From Neocallimastix lanati (nom. inval.) (Eukaryota > Neocallimastigomycota > Neocallimastigomycetes > Neocallimastigales > Neocallimastigaceae), in NCBI GenBank assembly GCA_016946835.1, contig JACVTC010000245.1, positions 34,431 to 98,430 of the forward strand: a stretch of 64,000 bases of DNA, written 5' to 3'. Below, one piece after another: positions 11,442 through 26,300 of this stretch; the stretch's first letter is position 1; every line of letters begins with the position of its first letter. Position numbers and translations under genes: made by a program. Below the pieces are notes generated by a model. It saw only the letters and a list, made by a program, of their open reading frames with translations. It was not told the origin of the DNA and did no database searches.

Positions 11442-14075
11442 TTACCTCAAATGAATTAATTCGAAATAATCAAGTAAATTTAGACAAAAATCAAATAACA
11501 AATTCAGGAATAAATACAGGAGCAGATATTAAAGATAATTTAAATTCAGACGTAAGTAAAAATTTGAATTATTTTGAATCAATAAATAAAAAAGTAAATA
11601 ACATAGGGATAAACAAAATAAATTTAAGCAAAAATAATTTAAATTTAAATGTAAATAAAATTCTGATTATTCTAATGAAGTAAGTAATAATTATAATTAC
11701 TCAAATAACGGTTATAGTTCTAATGTAAATAATAATAATATAAATAACAATTACATGGGGAATGATTTAAATCATAATTTAAATATTGATAAATATTAAC
11801 CCTATTGATAATAATTCTAATATAAGTGTAAATAAACCAATAAATATAGTAATTAAAAATAATTCAAATTCAAATAATCAAATAGAAAATAAAAATGAAC
11901 CAGATAGTGAAAAATATATTTCACAGGATATATCAGGAATTAATATCAATGAAAATAATGTCTGTGGGAAACATATTTTACGAGATAGATTTTTGCGTGA
12001 ATTTGCAATTAGAAATTCGAATTCAAAACAAAATAAACAAAATTGTAATGATTACAATGATAAGAATGTGAATGAAATTGTAAACAATAATAACATAAGA
12101 AATAAACAAAAGATAAGTAACGCAGTTAGTAATAATAATAGTGACAATATGAATAATAATGAGAATGTTATTAATAAAATAACTATTAATAAGAAATATA
12201 AAAATAAACAAGAATCCACGGAATTCTTGCTAAATAAATTAAAAGAACCTTTAAGTACTTCAAAACGGTTTAAATAATAATTGTAATAATAAAAATGGTA
12301 ATAATATACAAAAACAAAGCGTTAGAAAGCAAAGTGTGAAAAATAACAAAAATGATAGCCATAAACAGGTTAATAAAAATAGTATCATATATGTTAAGAA
12401 AAATAATAACAAACGTAAAAAAAATTTATAAAGATGAATATAATATTGTAAAACACCCATCAAAAAAATATAAATCATTTAGTATAGATGATATAATAGG
12501 TACTAATGCTTTTCTAGCTGTAGATAATAATAATTCTATTGAACCACGCAGTTATAAAGAGATATTTTTCCATGAAAGATAAAGACATGTGGTTGAAGGC
12601 AGTGGATGAAGAACTAAACAATATGAAGAAAATGAATGTGTTTTCAATAATCCGTAAAGTACCAAAAGACGCCAATGTTATTTCAACAAGGTGGGTCCTT
12701 AAACATAAGAAAGATTCTGAAGGTAAGATAATCAAATATAAAGCTAGATTAGTAGCTAAGGGGTATAGCCAGGTGTATGGAATTGATTTCAAGAATACTT
12801 TTTCACCTACCCTTAAACAAGACACGCTCAAAATAATAATAGCTATTTCTGTTCAAAATAAATTTCAAATACATCAAATGGATATTAAAGCGGCGTATCT
12901 AAACGCAAAGCTGGACGAAGACATTTATATGCTACTGCCAGAAGGAATGAATAAAAAGGGGTATTGCAAATTGAATAAAGCTTTATATGGTTTAAGGCAA
13001 TCCGGAAGAATGTGGAATGAGACCCTTAACAAGGTATTGTTAGAGTTGAATTTTAATAGATTTTTAAGTGATCCATGTGTTTACATTAAAAGGGATAAAA
13101 CTAACAAGATTATATGCTTATTAGCAGTTTATGTGGACGATATAATTGTTGCTGGGAAGTATGATCAAATAATTAAAACGAAATCTTTAATTAAAAATAA
13201 TTTTGAAGCTACAGATGTAGGTGAAGTAGACTTTATTATAGGTATAAAGTTTGAAAAAATGTAATGATGGTTATATTATCCATCAGAAGAAATATCTTAA
13301 TGAAATTTTAAATAAGTTTAATATCAATAAATATAATCCAGTATCAAATACAACACCAATCGAGTCTATTGAATTAAGGAGTAAAAAATTTAATGTAACA
13401 AAATATAAGCAAGCTATAGGATCCTTGTTATATTTAGCTATCAGCACGAGGCCGGACATATTATTTTCTGTGAGTAAAGCTTCCAGAAAAATCCGATATC
13501 CAACATACGAAGATTGGTACAATGTACTAAAAATTTTTAGATACTTGAAAGGTAATCCTAATTATGGAATTAAATTCACTTATACTAATACTTTTAATTT
13601 TAATGTTTATGTTGACGCCGATTTAGGTGGTGATAAGGAAACAAGGAAGTCAACTACTGGATTTGTAATGATGATAAACTCAGCTCCTACTAGTTGGTAT
13701 TCCAAACTGCAACATTGTGTTTCAGTTTCTACTGCGGAAAGTGAGTATTATGGAATTCATGAGTGTGCAAGACACTGTCTCTGGTATAGAAATATATTTA
13801 AGGAACTTGGACTTAAGCAGGATGTTATTACAATAAACACCGATAATAAAGCTGCAATTTACAATTGCGAAAATGAAACTATTAATCCGAAATCTAAGCA
13901 CATCGACCTACGATATCACAGTGTAAGAGAATTAATCAAGAAAGGTTATATCAATTTAAAGTATATAAAATCTGAAAATAACTTATCTGATGGATTTACC
14001 AAATATCTAAATTCTACTTTAATGACCAGGTTTAGAAATAATATTCTCTATGATCTAAACAATATTAAACTTTAG
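9432..14075 (+). pseudogene. pol: U3 Pol, type A, frameshifted at many single-base sites
   Basis: All Pol domains are present in order but split. The integrase zinc region is broken near 10005 and 10050 (HHCC motif disrupted), the core near 10495 and 10554, and the linker near 10848, 11268, 11660, 11790 and 12265. Near 12568 an extra base (TTTTTCCATG) breaks the start of RT. RT (12539-13264, YVDDIIVAG near 13130-13156) and RNase H (13251-14075) are long open blocks, separated by one extra A (GAAAAAATGTAATG near 13253-13266). Stop TAG at 14073-14075. Confidence 0.9.
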
Positions 14076-14081
14076 GGGGAA

Positions 14082-14400
14082 TGTTAAAAATAAAGTTTAA
14101 TATTTTAATTAAGTCTTGTATAATTAAGATTTACTTATTTATTAAATTAAATATGTTTTTCATTATTTTGTATAATGTAAAATATTATGAGGCGTATTAA
14201 TGATGTACATCATATATTTACAATTATAACTAATATAGTTAAATTAAATTTTATTAATGTATATACATTTAAGGATTATGATAATTAATCCTATAATAAA
14301 AAATATTACTAAAAAATTATATAGTTATTAAAATAATAATAAAATTATAATAAATAAATAAAATAAAGTGATCACACAATAAAAACTAAACAAAATAACA
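14082..14400 (+). repeat. LTR, type A (U3/U4 junction)
   Basis: 319 bp, TGTTA...TAACA; appears identical to the U4/U5 and U5/U6 LTRs. Confidence 0.75.
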
Positions 14401-14410
14401 TATATTTAAT

Positions 14411-14425
14411 AGATTAAGAGTCTCA
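14411..14425 (+). promoter_or_regulatory. Primer-binding site, tRNA-Lys(CUU) type
   Basis: AGATTAAGAGTCTCA, intact. Confidence 0.7.
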
Positions 14426-14548
14426 GTTAGCTCTAGTTAGTTTATAAACATCAATAATAATTTATATTCCAACAATAAAAAAAAATAAAAGTAAATTGAA
14501 ATTTCAAGATTCCGAAATTTATTTTAATTAAATCTTAGTTATTCAATA

Positions 14549-15610
14549 ATGGAAGATAGATCATTTAATATTTTAAGCAACAAAAAACTCACTGTCGAAA
14601 CCTATCCTCTTTGGGCATCAGATATGGATCTAATATTAACAGCCAATGAATTAGATCAATATATCTACGAAAACAACATGAAGAAGATCTCGAAAAACTC
14701 AGAAAATTTTGAATCTTCAAAGGGAATTAAAATTAGAGGAACTGAGATATACTATCATAAATCAGTCACGAAAAATATGATAGTTGGTGACAGCAAAGCA
14801 AAAAGATACATCAGTATGAATTTAGAAAATGAAATAAAGTTAAGTATTGACTTCAAAAACAGTTCCGCATATGAAATATGGGAGTTATTGAAAAAGACTT
14901 TTACTAAAGGTAAAGAGGAAATGAAATTACAAACTAAATGAAAAATTAGAGAATATGATCTATGATAAATCTTCAGACATAGGAATATTCATAGCCAACA
15001 TGGAAGTCACATTTAATAAATTAGAAGAATTAGGTGATAAAGTCAGTGATGAAAGAAAATTCAACTATTTATATAATGCTCTTCCATCAGACATTACCCA
15101 ATTAACAAATATGTTAGGTTTTCAAAATGATTGGAATAGATGTTGCGATATGTTAAAAACATCAATTCCAAAGATAAAGTTCTTAAATAGCTTAAGAATT
15201 AAGCAAGAGAAAACAAAAGCATTTAGTAGTGAAACAAAAACAATAGAAAGTGTCAAAAGATATAAACAAAATAGAAAATCTTAGCAAGAAAAAATAGGAA
15301 AAATATAAAGTGCCACAATTGTGGCGGATTTGGCCATATATCACGTGAGTGCCTCAAGAATGGAAGAATTCATGGAGGTGTAGTGTACGATAAATATGGT
15401 AAAAGACACTACAAAGAGAAGAAAATGAAACACCAACAACATGCAGATAACGTAGAAGTTAATGAGCAAGAAGAAGAATCTGAAAGGTATGTAGATATAT
15501 ACAGTAATGCCTTAAATATGGACTATAATGATGAAAGGGAGGAAAGTCAATCCAACTGCGTAACAACAAGAATCCCAAAAAATAAAAACAATATCAAAAA
15601 TTTTCATTAA
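14549..15610 (+). pseudogene. gag: U4 Gag, type A, frameshifted
   Basis: Open to 14941, where ACAAACTAAATG has one A more than the intact ACAACTAAATG. It reopens at 14955-15284, then two extra A's (GAAAATCTTAGCAAGAAAAAATAGG, near 15275-15299) break it before the zinc knuckle. The C-terminal part reads on to the usual stop at 15608-15610. Confidence 0.88.
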
Positions 15611-15672
15611 AACAATATACTAGGCAGAGCTTAAGTTATTATACTGCCAAGTATAAAAAACGTAATAATAAC
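15598..15672 (+). promoter_or_regulatory. -1 frameshift signal (U4)
   Basis: Heptamer AAATTTT at 15598-15604, with downstream hairpin and pseudoknot partner intact. Confidence 0.63.
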
Positions 15673-17577
15673 AAAGAAAATAAAATTAATAAAAATAACA
15701 ACAACATTACTTTATGGACATTAGATTCTGGGGCGTCATACCACATGACCCATGATGAAAATAATTTAGTGAATACACGTGATTTTCATATAAATATATA
15801 TTTTGCTAACGGAGGAATGGTGAAATCCAAAAGTATTGGTAATTATATTGGTTTAATTAACAATCATAAAATTATTTTGAATGATGTTATATATGTGCCA
15901 TCCTTTAAAAGAAGTCTAATTTCTATAGATCATTTAAGTAAAGATAATTATAAAACTGTATTTTGTAAAAATAAGTATGATAATAAAAACTGTGCCATCT
16001 TATATAATGATAATGGAAAACGAATTTATACATCATACGCTAACAATTCAAAAGTTTACAAAATACTAACTAGAAAAAATAATATAAATAATAATTCAAA
16101 TAATGTTGTATGTTATAATATACAAAATGCTATAAACGATTCTAATATGGATTTATGGCATAGAAGAATGGGTCATTTTAATATTGACTCTATTAAAGAT
16201 AGATTAAATAAAATATATATAAAACAAAAATGCAAAATTTGTTCTTGTTCAAAATTAAAAAACCTCCCCTATAAACCATCCACCAACCATATGACAAAAC
16301 CATTTGAACTTATTCATATGGACTTAGTGTTCGTTCCCGATTATTCTATTTACGGGAATAAATATTTTTTATCTATTCTTGACGATTATTCAAGATATAG
16401 TTGGGTCCTCTTCATAAAGAGAAAAAGTGATACATTTAAAACCTTTATTATATGGTACAATCAAATCAAAAACTTATTTGATAATTGTAATATTAAATAT
16501 ATTAAAACTGATAACGGTACAGAATTCTTTAACAATAATTTCAACGAATTCTACGAAAGAACAGGAATAATACATGAGCATACTATTGCTCATAATCCAC
16601 AACAAAATGGTAGGGTGGAAAGACTTCATGGGACATTAATATCTAATGGTGATGCCATGCTTAATGATGCAAAGTTAAACCATAAATTTTGGGAAGATGC
16701 TGTATCCACAGCAAATTATATACACAACAGATTGCCACATAAAGGCAACAATAACAAAGTACCATATGAAATCTTATTTAAAAGTAAAGTTGACTATAAT
16801 AAATTTAGAGTCTTTGGTTGTCGTGTATATTTTTACGTTCCAAAACAATTTAGGAAGAAGTTTTGCAATACAACTCTCCCTGGTATCTTTCTCGGATACG
16901 ATGAAATAAACCATACCGCTTACAAAATATATGATATTAAAAATAACAAAATAATTCTAGCTCGCACTGTAGAATTTCTTGAGGATGAACCTGCAAATTT
17001 AAGTGCTCCTCTATCATCACCGGATAATATAAATTTTACTAATTATTATGAAGATGAAGAGATAGACTATATGAATAGTGATGATAATGGAAATAATATA
17101 AATGATGAGAATAATGAATACAATATAATTTATAATATAAACAATAATAATGACAATAATAATAATAATACCAAAATTAACGAAATTAATAATTTAATCA
17201 ATGAACATAACTATAATAATATATATCGTCCAAATAATAATAATTTTATTAATATGGATCAAAATCAAAATAATTTAATTTTACAAAATCAAAATAATAT
17301 TATTGGACCTCCACAACATAACAATAATTTTGAAGATAACAATAATAAAAATTTTTCAATTCCTAATTTAAACAACCAATTAAATAATTTAAATTATAAA
17401 TTTAATGATCAATCATTAAATTTAGATAATAATAATAAAACTAATTCAAATGTTATAAATCATAATCTAAATAATTTTAATCAGAAAAATATTAATTCCA
17501 TTTATTTCCAAGAAGAAAATAATAAGGATTTTCATAATGGAAATAAAGAAAGATTTAATATTAATAATTTAATTGAA

Positions 17578-17614
<37 letters not shown>

Positions 17615-20242
17615 TTACCTCAAATGAATTAATTCGAAATAATCAAGTAAATTTAGACAAAAATCAAATAACAAATTCAGGAATAAATACAGGAGCAGAT
17701 ATTAAAGATAATTTAAATTCAGACGTAAGTAAAAATTTGAATTATTTTGAATCAATAAATAAAAAAGTAAATAACATAGGGATAAACAAAATAAATTTAA
17801 GCAAAAATAATTTAAATTTAAATGTAAATAAAAATTCTGATTATTCTAATGAAGTAAGTAATAATTATAATTACTCAAATAACGGTTATAGTTCTAATGT
17901 AAATAATAATAATATAAATAACAATTACATGGGGAATGATTTAAATCATAATTTAAATATTGATAATATTAACCCTATTGATAATAATTCTAATATAAGT
18001 GTAAATAAACCAATAAATATAGTAATTAAAAATAATTCAAATTCAAATAATCAAATAGAAAATAAAAATGAACCAGATAGTGAAAAATATATTTCACAGG
18101 ATATATCAGGAATTAATATCAATGAAAATAATGTCTGTGGGAAACATATTTTACGAGATAGATTTTTGCGTGAATTTGCAATTAGAAATTCGAATTCAAA
18201 ACAAAATAAACAAAATTGTAATGATTACAATGATAAGAATGTGAATGAAATTGTAAACAATAATAACATAAGAAATAAACAAAAGATAAGTAACGCAGTT
18301 AGTAATAATAATAGTGACAATATGAATAATAATGAGAATGTTATTAATAAAATAACTATTAATAAGAAATATAAAAATAAACAAGAATCCACGGAATTCT
18401 TGCTAAATAAATTAAAAGAACCTTTAAGTACTTCAAACGGTTTAAATAATAATTGTAATAATAAAAATGGTAATAATATACAAAAACAAAGCGTTAGAAA
18501 GCAAAGTGTGAAAAATAACAAAAATGATAGCCATAAACAGGTTAATAAAAATAGTATCATATATGTTAAGAAAAATAATAACAAACGTAAAAAAATTTAT
18601 AAAGATGAATATAATATTGTAAAACACCCATCAAAAAAATATAAATCATTTAGTATAGATGATATAATAGGTACTAATGCTTTTCTAGCTGTAGATAATA
18701 ATAATTCTATTGAACCACGCAGTTATAAAGAGATATTTTCCATGAAAGATAAAGACATGTGGTTGAAGGCAGTGGATGAAGAACTAAACAATATGAAGAA
18801 AATGAATGTGTTTTCAATAATCCGTAAAGTACCAAAGACGCCAATGTTATTTCAACAAGGTGGGTCCTTAAACATAAGAAAGATTCTGAAGGTAAGATAA
18901 TCAAATATAAAGCTAGATTAGTAGCTAAGGGGTATAGCCAGGTGTATGGAATTGATTTCAAGAATACTTTTTCACCTACCTTAAACAAGACACGCTCAAA
19001 ATAATAATAGCTATTTCTGTTCAAAATAAATTTCAAATACATCAAATGGATATTAAAGCGGCGTATCTAAACGCAAAGCTGGACGAAGACATTTATATGC
19101 TACTGCCAGAAGGAATGAATAAAAAGGGGTATTGCAAATTGAATAAAGCTTTATATGGTTTAAGGCAATCCGGAAGAATGTGGAATGAGACCCTTAACAA
19201 GGTATTGTTAGAGTTGAATTTTAATAGATTTTTAAGTGATCCATGTGTTTACATTAAAAGGGATAAAACTAACAAGATTATATGCTTATTAGCAGTTTAT
19301 GTGGACGATATAATTGTTGCTGGGAAGTATGATCAAATAATTAAAACGAAAATCTTTAATTAAAAATAATTTTGAAGCTACAGATGTAGGTGAAGTAGAC
19401 TTTATTATAGGTATAAAGTTTGAAAATGTAATGACTGGTTATATTATCCATCAGAAGAAATATCTTAATGAAATTTTAAATAAGTTTAATATCAATAAAT
19501 ATAATCCCAGTATCAATACAACACCAATCGAGTCTATTGAATTAAGGAGTAAAAAATTTAATGTAACAAAATATAAGCAAGCTATAGGATCCTTGTTATA
19601 TTTAGCTATCAGCACGAGGCCGGACATATTATTTTCTGTGAGTAAAGCTTCCAGAAAATCCGATAATCCAACATACGAAGATTGGTACAATGTACTAAAA
19701 ATTTTTAGATACTTGAAAGGTAATCCTAATTATGGAATTAAATTCACTTATACTAATACTTTTAATTTTAATGTTTATGTTGACGCCGATTTAGGTGGTG
19801 ATAAGGAAACAAGGAAGTCAACTACTGATTTGTAATGATGATAAACTCAGCTCCTACTAGTTGGTATTCCAAACTGCAACATTGTGTTTCAGTTTCTACT
19901 GCGGAAAGTGAGTATTATGGAATTCATGAGTGTGCAAGACACTGTCTCTGGTATAGAAATATATTTAAGGAACTTGGACTTAAGCAGGATGTTATTACAA
20001 TAAACACCGATAATAAAGCTGCAATTTACAATTGCGAAAATGAAACTATTAATCCGAAATCTAAGCACATCGACCTACGATATCACAGTGTAAGAGAATT
20101 AATCAAGAAAGGTTATATCAATTTAAAGTATATAAAATCTGAAAATAACTTATCTGATGGATTTACCAAATATCTAAATTCTACTTTAATGACCAGGTTT
20201 AGAAATAATATTCTCTATGATCTAAACAATATTAAACTTTAG
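15604..20242 (+). pseudogene. pol: U4 Pol, type A: open through linker, RT broken by single-base indels
   Basis: Longest uninterrupted pure type A Pol: protease, integrase, complete type A linker and the beginning of RT read openly to 18900. One lost A in CCAAAGACGCC (near 18834) and one lost C in CCTACCTTAAAC (near 18978) shift RT. An extra A near 19350 and indels near 19427-19515 and 19828 break it further. RNase H is split by loss of one G (ACTACTGATTTG near 19822-19833), with 19835-20242 open. Stop TAG at 20240-20242. Confidence 0.9.
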
Positions 20243-20248
20243 GGGGAA

Positions 20249-20567
20249 TGTTAAAAATAAAGTTTAATATTTTAATTAAGTCTTGTATAATTAAGATTTA
20301 CTTATTTATTAAATTAAATATGTTTTTCATTATTTTGTATAATGTAAAATATTATGAGGCGTATTAATGATGTACATCATATATTTACAATTATAACTAA
20401 TATAGTTAAATTAAATTTTATTAATGTATATACATTTAAGGATTATGATAATTAATCCTATAATAAAAAATATTACTAAAAAATTATATAGTTATTAAAA
20501 TAATAATAAAATTATAATAAATAAATAAAATAAAGTGATCACACAATAAAAACTAAACAAAATAACA
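20249..20567 (+). repeat. LTR, type A (U4/U5 junction)
   Basis: 319 bp, TGTTA...TAACA. Confidence 0.75.
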
Positions 20568-20577
20568 TATATTTAAT

Positions 20578-20592
20578 AGATTAAGAGTCTCA
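20578..20592 (+). promoter_or_regulatory. Primer-binding site, tRNA-Lys(CUU) type
   Basis: AGATTAAGAGTCTCA, intact. Confidence 0.7.
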
Positions 20593-20715
20593 GTTAGCTC
20601 TAGTTAGTTTATAAACATCAATAATAATTTATATTCCAACAATAAAAAAAAATAAAAGTAAATTGAAATTTCAAGATTCCGAAATTTATTTTAATTAAAT
20701 CTTAGTTATTCAATA

Positions 20716-21774
20716 ATGGAAGATAGATCATTTAATATTTTAAGCAACAAAAAACTCACTGTCGAAACCTATCCTCTTTGGGCATCAGATATGGATCTAA
20801 TATTAACAGCCAATGAATTAGATCAATATATCTACGAAAACAACATGAAGAAGATCTCGAAAAACTCAGAAAATTTTGAATCTTCAAAGGGAATTAAAAT
20901 TAGAGGAACTGAGATATACTATCATAAATCAGTCACGAAAAATATGATAGTTGGTGACAGCAAAGCAAAAAGATACATCAGTATGAATTTAGAAAATGAA
21001 ATAAAGTTAAGTATTGACTTCAAAAACAGTTCCGCATATGAAATATGGGAGTTATTGAAAAAGACTTTTACTAAAGGTAAAGAGGAAATGAAATTACAAC
21101 TAAATGAAAAATTAGAGAATATGATCTATGATAAATCTTCAGACATAGGAATATTCATAGCCAACATGGAAGTCACATTTAATAAATTAGAAGAATTAGG
21201 TGATAAAGTCAGTGATGAAAGAAAATTCAACTATTTATATAATGCTCTTCCATCAGACATTACCCAATTAACAAATATGTTAGGTTTTCAAAATGATTGG
21301 AATAGATGTTGCGATATGTTAAAAACATCAATTCCAAAGATAAAGTTCTTAAATAGCTTAAGAATTAAGCAAGAGAAAACAAAAGCATTTAGTAGTGAAA
21401 CAAAAACAATAGAAAGTGTCAAAAGATATAAACAAAATAGAAATCTTAGCAAGAAAAATAGGAAAAATATAAAGTGCCACAATTGTGGCGGATTTGGCCA
21501 TATATCACGTGAGTGCCTCAAGAATGGAAGAATTCATGGAGGTGTAGTGTACGATAAATATGGTAAAAGACACTACAAAGAGAAGAAAATGAAACACCAA
21601 CAACATGCAGATAACGTAGAAGTTAATGAGCAAGAAGAAGAATCTGAAAGGTATGTAGATATATACAGTAATGCCTTAAATATGGACTATAATGATGAAA
21701 GGGAGGAAAGTCAATCCAACTGCGTAACAACAAGAATCCCAAAAAATAAAAACAATATCAAAAATTTTCATTAA
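20716..21774 (+). CDS. gag: U5 Gag, type A (352 aa, intact)
   Basis: Open throughout, with the CCHC knuckle at residues 254-267. This is one of two units in which gag and pol are both undamaged, so it is a candidate for a functional copy. Gag is the major product; the fusion with Pol needs the -1 slip at 21762-21768. Confidence 0.95.
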   Translation: MEDRSFNILSNKKLTVETYPLWASDMDLILTANELDQYIYENNMKKISKNSENFESSKGIKIRGTEIYYHKSVTKNMIVGDSKAKRYISMNLENEIKLSIDFKNSSAYEIWELLKKTFTKGKEEMKLQLNEKLENMIYDKSSDIGIFIANMEVTFNKLEELGDKVSDERKFNYLYNALPSDITQLTNMLGFQNDWNRCCDMLKTSIPKIKFLNSLRIKQEKTKAFSSETKTIESVKRYKQNRNLSKKNRKNIKCHNCGGFGHISRECLKNGRIHGGVVYDKYGKRHYKEKKMKHQQHADNVEVNEQEEESERYVDIYSNALNMDYNDEREESQSNCVTTRIPKNKNNIKNFH

Positions 21775-21836
21775 AACAATATACTAGGCAGAGCTTAAGT
21801 TATTATACTGCCAAGTATAAAAAACGTAATAATAAC
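21762..21836 (+). promoter_or_regulatory. -1 frameshift signal (U5)
   Basis: Heptamer AAATTTT at 21762-21768, stem arms near 21780-21791 and 21808-21819, pseudoknot partner ATAATAAC at 21829-21836. Confidence 0.68.
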
Positions 21837-23303
21837 AAAGAAAATAAAATTAATAAAAATAACAACAACATTACTTTATGGACATTAGATTCTGGGGCGT
21901 CATACCACATGACCCATGATGAAAATAATTTAGTGAATACACGTGATTTTCATATAAATATATATTTTGCTAACGGAGGAATGGTGAAATCCAAAAGTAT
22001 TGGTAATTATATTGGTTTAATTAACAATCATAAAATTATTTTGAATGATGTTATATATGTGCCATCCTTTAAAAGAAGTCTAATTTCTATAGATCATTTA
22101 AGTAAAGATAATTATAAAACTGTATTTTGTAAAAATAAGTATGATAATAAAAACTGTGCCATCTTATATAATGATAATGGAAAACGAATTTATACATCAT
22201 ACGCTAACAATTCAAAAGTTTACAAAATACTAACTAGAAAAAATAATATAAATAATAATTCAAATAATGTTGTATGTTATAATATACAAAATGCTATAAA
22301 CGATTCTAATATGGATTTATGGCATAGAAGAATGGGTCATTTTAATATTGACTCTATTAAAGATAGATTAAATAAAATATATATAAAACAAAAATGCAAA
22401 ATTTGTTCTTGTTCAAAATTAAAAAACCTCCCCTATAAACCATCCACCAACCATATGACAAAACCATTTGAACTTATTCATATGGACTTAGTGTTCGTTC
22501 CCGATTATTCTATTTACGGGAATAAATATTTTTTATCTATTCTTGACGATTATTCAAGATATAGTTGGGTCCTCTTCATAAAGAGAAAAAGTGATACATT
22601 TAAAACCTTTATTATATGGTACAATCAAATCAAAAACTTATTTGATAATTGTAATATTAAATATATTAAAACTGATAACGGTACAGAATTCTTTAACAAT
22701 AATTTCAACGAATTCTACGAAAGAACAGGAATAATACATGAGCATACTATTGCTCATAATCCACAACAAAATGGTAGGGTGGAAAGACTTCATGGGACAT
22801 TAATATCTAATGGTGATGCCATGCTTAATGATGCAAAGTTAAACCATAAATTTTGGGAAGATGCTGTATCCACAGCAAATTATATACACAACAGATTGCC
22901 ACATAAAGGCAACAATAACAAAGTACCATATGAAATCTTATTTAAAAGTAAAGTTGACTATAATAAATTTAGAGTCTTTGGTTGTCGTGTATATTTTTAC
23001 GTTCCAAAACAATTTAGGAAGAAGTTTTGCAATACAACTCTCCCTGGTATCTTTCTCGGATACGATGAAATAAACCATACCGCTTACAAAATATATGATA
23101 TTAAAAATAACAAAATAATTCTAGCTCGCACTGTAGAGTTTCTTGAGGATGAACCCGCAAATATAAGTGCCCCTCTAACATCACCAGACAGTATTAATTT
23201 CACTAATTATTATGAAAATGAAGAAATAGATCATATTAACAATGATGATAATGAAAGTAATACAAATGATAATAATAGTGAATATAATGAAGTTTATAAT
23301 ATA

Positions 23304-23345
<42 letters not shown>

Positions 23346-26300
23346 GATACCGAAATAAATAACCTAATCAATAATCATAATTATGATCCTAATAATATGT
23401 ACCATCCAAATAATAATAATTTTATTAATATGAATCATAATAATTTAATTTTACAAAATCAAAATAAAACTATTGGACCCACTCAATATATGGACAATTC
23501 AGAAAATAATAATAATAATAATTTTTCAATTTCCAATTCTAACAACCAATTAAATAATTTACATTATAATTCTAATGAAGGATCATTGAATTTAAATAAT
23601 AATAATAAAATTAATTTAAATAATTTAATTCCTAAAAATATTAATTCTATTTATTTCCAAGAAGAAAATAATAAAGATTTTTGTAATGGAAATAAAGAAA
23701 AATTTAATATTGATAATTTAATTGATACTAACAATAATTATAATACTAATAATAATTATAATACTAATAATAATTATAATAATGATCCGAATAATTTAAA
23801 TTTAATTAAAGACAATAATTTTAATTTAAATTATGAAAGAAAATTAAGTAATACAGGAAGAAACACAGGAATAAATTCAGGAATAAACACAGAAATAAAT
23901 TCAGGAATAAACACAGAAATAAACAAAATAAATTTAAATAAAAATAATTTAAATATAAACGTAAGTAATAATTCAAATTATCCTGAATTAATGAATAATG
24001 AAATAAATAACCATAATTATAATTTAGAAGAAAATAACCTACATAATTCGTTCGATAATGTAAATAACAATCCACGCGTGTATAAAGTAAGTGATAATAA
24101 TAATATAATTATTAACGATAATAATAAAATGAATAATTATTATATGAGAGGTGACTTAAATTATAATTTAAATAATGGTAATAATTCTAACGTCATTGGA
24201 GAAAATAATTACAATATAAATAAAGAGATAAATTTATATAAATCAAATAAAATTAAAGAAATAAATTTAAATGATTTAAATAAACAAACTAATGCCAATG
24301 AGTATAATTCCAATGTGAATTATCATATACAGAATGTAAAATTTAGCAATAATTACAATAAAGAATTTAACCAAAACAATTCAGGTGGTAAGGTAAACAA
24401 TGAAAATAAACAAACAAATAAACACCAAAATAAGAGTAAAAAATCAATTATCAATAATGATAATGATAATAAACAAATAACTCTTAAGAAGAATAAAAAT
24501 AAAAATAAATTAATTTCTAATAGAATAAGTAATGCTAAGAGTAAAGAGGAAACTATTCAATTTCTTTTAAATAAGTCGAAAGAATATAGTGAAAAATTTA
24601 ATCAATTAAATAATGAAAATAATAAGAATGCTGATAAACGAAACAATAATGATAAAAATAAACAAAATACCAAACAATCTAATAATAGTGGTAATATATA
24701 TATAAGAAAAAACAATAATAAACGTAGAAAACGCTATAACAATGAATATATGATTAAAAATCATCCAACAAAGAAAGTGAAATCGTTCAATATTAAAGAT
24801 ATTTTAGATACAACTGCACTTCTAGCAATAGACGACAAAAAGTTTATTGAACCACGTAATTATAAAGAAATATTTTTAATGAATGATAAAGACATGTGGT
24901 TAAAAGCAGTGGATGAAGAATTGAATAATATGAAGAGAATGAGGGTATTTACAATTATTAATAAAGTTCCTAAAGACGCAAATATCATTTCTACAAGATG
25001 GGTTCTTAAATACAAAAGAAACTCAGAAGGTAAAATTGTTAAATATAAAGCAAGATTAGTAGCTAAGGGCTACAGCCAGATATATGGGGTTGACTATAAA
25101 AACACTTTTTCACCTACCCTCAAACAAGATACACTTAAAATCATAATTGCCATTGCAGTCCAAAGAAAGTTCCATATACATCAAATGGATATTAAGGCTG
25201 CCTACTTGAATGCCAAATTGAATGAGGATATTTATATGTTGCTACCAGAAGGTATGAAACAAAAGGGATATTGTAAATTAAATAAAGCTTTATATGGTTT
25301 AAAACAGTCTGGAAGAATGTGGAACGAAACTTTAAATAAGGTATTGTTAAAATTAAATTTTAAAAGATTTTTAAGTGACCCATGCGTCTATATTAAAAAA
25401 GATAAAAGTAACGAAATTGTATGTTTACTAGCAGTCTACGTGGATGATATAATTGTTACAGGAACGGATGATGAAATAATTAAAACAAAATCTTTAATTA
25501 AAAATAATTTTGAAGCTACAGATGTAGGTGAAGTAGACTTTATTATAGGTATAAAATTTGTAAAATGTAATGACGGTTATATTATCCATCAGAAGAAATA
25601 TCTTAATGAAATTTTAAATAAGTTTAATATCAATAAATATAACCCAGTATCAAATACAACACCAATCGAATCTATTGAATTAAGGAGTAAAAAATTTAAT
25701 GTAACAAAATATAAGCAAGCTATAGGATCCTTGTTATATTTAGCTATCAGCACGAGGCCGGACATATTATTTTCTGTGAGTAAAGCTTCCAGAAAATCCG
25801 ATAATCCAACATACGAAGATTGGTACAATGTACTAAAAATTTTTAGATACTTGAAAGGTAATCCTAATTATGGAATTAAATTCACTTATACTAATACTTT
25901 TAATTTTAATGTTTATGTTGACGCCGATTTAGGTGGTGATAAGGAAACAAGGAAGTCAACTACTGGATTTGTAATGATGATAAACTCAGCTCCTACTAGT
26001 TGGTATTCCAAACTGCAACATTGTGTTTCAGTTTCTACTGCGGAAAGTGAGTATTATGGAATTCATGAGTGTGCAAGACACTGTCTCTGGTATAGAAATA
26101 TATTTAAGGAACTTGGACTTAAGCAGGATGTTATTACAATAAACACCGATAATAAAGCTGCAATTTACAATTGCGAAAATGAAACTATTAATCCGAAATC
26201 TAAGCACATCGACCTACGATATCACAGTGTAAGAGAATTAATCAAGAAAGGTTATATCAATTTAAAGTATATAAAATCTGAAAATAACTTATCTGATGGA

